Shown here piece by piece: positions 13,062 through 13,850 of a stretch of DNA of 13,850 bases (position 1 is its first letter; every line of letters begins with the position of its first letter). Source of the stretch: Acidimicrobiaceae bacterium (GTDB taxonomy: Bacteria; Actinomycetota; Acidimicrobiia; Acidimicrobiales; UBA8190); assembly GCA_003453695.1 (NCBI GenBank), contig DMNK01000011.1, positions 1 through 13,850 of the forward strand, given 5' to 3'. The translations under genes and the position numbers were made by a program. Below the pieces are notes generated by a model. The model was not told where the DNA came from, ran no database searches, and saw only the letters and a program-made list of their open reading frames with translations.

Positions 13062-13314
13062 GGTGCGGCTGCCACGGCGGGCGTCGGAGGAGGGAGGCCT
13101 CGAAGGCGGGGTAGACGACGAGCTCCTCGGCCACCTCATGGGTGAGCAGGGCCCGGACCAGATGGGGAAAGGCGTCTCCACGCTGTTCGAGGCTGAGGGT
13201 GAAGAACTCCTCCATCAGCTCGCGTGCCCGGACGTGGTCGTCCGAGACGACGTCCACGACGACGTCTCGGTCGCGCTCGGAGGTGCGCCATCTGTCGCCG
13301 GCCACGGCGCTCAC
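13054..13314 (-). CDS. Half-length hemerythrin-like protein
   Basis: Only 86 residues long, this resembles the N-terminal half of an HHE domain. The pattern DDHVRARELMEEFF (H27) is followed by THEVAEELVVYPAFE (H59, E63), the first histidine and the HxxxE pair of a hemerythrin, then a short basic tail LLRRPPWQPHRG and TGA. It aligns with the first half of the next gene, including the YP(A/F)F stretch, but the third and fourth helices with their ligands are missing. It might form a two-helix hairpin that dimerises into a bundle, pair with the downstream protein, or be the remnant of a truncated gene. The GTG at 13314 is the first start; a GTG at 13305 has AGGTGAG just upstream and may be the true one. 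The TGA overlaps the next gene's start, so the pair is probably translated together. Homology is clear, functionality uncertain. Confidence 0.75.
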   Translation of the reverse strand: MSAVAGDRWRTSERDRDVVVDVVSDDHVRARELMEEFFTLSLEQRGDAFPHLVRALLTHEVAEELVVYPAFEASLLRRPPWQPHRG

Positions 13315-13336
13315 CTACCCGGACCGCCTCGTGTGT

Positions 13337-13353
13337 ATCCCCACCGGGGGGAT
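13337..13353. promoter_or_regulatory. ATCCCC-N5-GGGGAT perfect inverted repeat
   Basis: Six-base perfect arms with a 5-base centre lie 23-39 bases upstream of the GTG of the half-hemerythrin gene and about 110 bases upstream of the divergent hydrolase gene. The C-run/G-run shape flanked by T/A recalls operators of CsoR-family metal or sulfur repressors, but no such repressor is encoded here. It may control either or both divergent genes. Confidence 0.4.
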
Positions 13354-13464
13354 GCGGGCGGCAGGGACACGGCGAGGCCCCGTCGACCCGGCGTTGCGGG
13401 AGCCCGGACATCTGGAGCATGGTCGAGTCCCGTCCGGACCTGGAGCCCAAACGAGGAGACGCCC

Positions 13465-13850
13465 ATGGGTGGGAACCTGCGAGCAGAGACCGTGCACATC
13501 ACGGGGCACGGGGGCGACGAGATCGAGGCCTACCTCGCTCAGCCCATCGGTGACCACGTGACACCGGCGGGCGGCGTGGTGGTGATCCACCACATGCCGG
13601 GCTACGACGCCGCCACCAAGGAGATCACCCGGCGCTTCGCCGCCCACGGCTATCCGGCCATCTGCCCGAACCTGTACCACCGGGAGGCACCCGGAGCGAG
13701 CCCCGACGACGCCGCCGCCGCCGCCCGCGCCAGTGGCGGCGTCCCCGATGAGCGCCTCGTCGGCGACGTCGCCGGCGGTATGGCCGCCCTGCGGGCGCTG
13801 GCGGTGTGCAACGGGAAGGCCGCCACCATCGGGTACTGCTCGGGAGGACG
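13465..13850 (+). CDS. Dienelactone hydrolase family protein (5' part, cut by window end)
   Basis: The first 128 codons of an alpha/beta hydrolase of the dienelactone hydrolase family are present and run off the end of the window; the family is usually about 230-250 residues. The sequence MGGNLRAETVHITGHGGDEIEAYLAQP leads into GGVVVIHHMPGYDAATKEITRRFAAHGYPAICPNLYHRE, and the nucleophile motif GYCSGG lies at 123-128 with C125 as the active-site cysteine of this family. Where classic dienelactone hydrolases have a glutamate (IHE), this protein has IHHMPG, as in a common actinobacterial subgroup, so its substrate is probably not the classic dienelactone. The catalytic aspartate and histidine lie beyond the window. 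The ATG at 13465 has GAGGAG 6 bases upstream. It diverges from the hemerythrin pair across 150 bases. Family secure, substrate unknown. Confidence 0.92.
   Translation, partial: MGGNLRAETVHITGHGGDEIEAYLAQPIGDHVTPAGGVVVIHHMPGYDAATKEITRRFAAHGYPAICPNLYHREAPGASPDDAAAAARASGGVPDERLVGDVAGGMAALRALAVCNGKAATIGYCSGG

Noticed and set aside
10806..13145. Open frame of 779 codons on the plus strand
   Set aside because: Shifted frame through the WS/DGAT gene and antisense to its neighbours, with Arg/Ala/Pro/Gly-rich translation; its fusion of several regions is a composition artefact.
13062..13181. N-terminal extension of the complete hemerythrin gene to 13181
   Set aside because: The extra 40 residues are Ser/Pro-rich out-of-frame translation of the upstream half-hemerythrin gene; the coupled GTG at 13061 sits right before the conserved domain.
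1..13850. CRISPR array, tRNA, rRNA, insertion sequence or phage attachment site
   Set aside because: No regularly spaced repeats, cloverleaf, transposase or integrase motif was seen anywhere in the window on either strand.

Overview
The window comes from the chromosome of a high-GC bacterium, most likely an actinobacterium and plausibly of the class Acidimicrobiia. The reasons are G+C near 70% over most of its length, frequent GTG/TTG starts, a wax ester synthase/diacylglycerol acyltransferase (WS/DGAT) beside a LipO/LipQ-like membrane esterase (a pairing known from mycobacteria), and a ValRS of the archaeal-like type. No rRNA, tRNA, CRISPR array, insertion sequence, integrase or phage gene was seen. 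I found no convincing undescribed multi-gene system. The window is mostly housekeeping and lipid metabolism with a few real oddities.

Left part (1-3883), all minus strand, with visibly lower G+C than the rest: a short unrecognised protein with an internal repeat (1-315), a small protein resembling the ABM/Dabb fold (328-615), a 309-base non-coding gap full of inverted repeats (616-924), and a large two-domain FtsX/MacB-type ABC permease (925-3540) with no ATPase gene beside it. The 343-base gap upstream of the permease (3541-3883) holds three inverted repeats and no credible gene.

Middle (3884-9679): a complete acyl-CoA dehydrogenase with an operator-like inverted repeat in its upstream region, a cold-shock protein starting at TTG behind a perfect Shine-Dalgarno sequence, and cysS, all minus strand. 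Then valS on the plus strand, divergent from cysS with only 20 bases between the chosen start codons.

Right part (9671-13850): a membrane-anchored HSL-type alpha/beta hydrolase (minus) convergent with valS, a divergent WS/DGAT (plus), two overlapping hemerythrin-like genes (minus; the upstream one holds only the N-terminal half of the fold), and the start of a dienelactone hydrolase family gene (plus) cut by the window end.

The functional theme is acyl-lipid turnover: WS/DGAT builds neutral lipid from acyl-CoA, the neighbouring esterase may cleave or remodel esters, and acyl-CoA dehydrogenase starts beta-oxidation. CysRS and ValRS are essential translation enzymes. The hemerythrin pair suggests iron-dependent O2, NO or redox handling. 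Convergent genes here end in overlapping stop regions, one with a hairpin spanning both stops.
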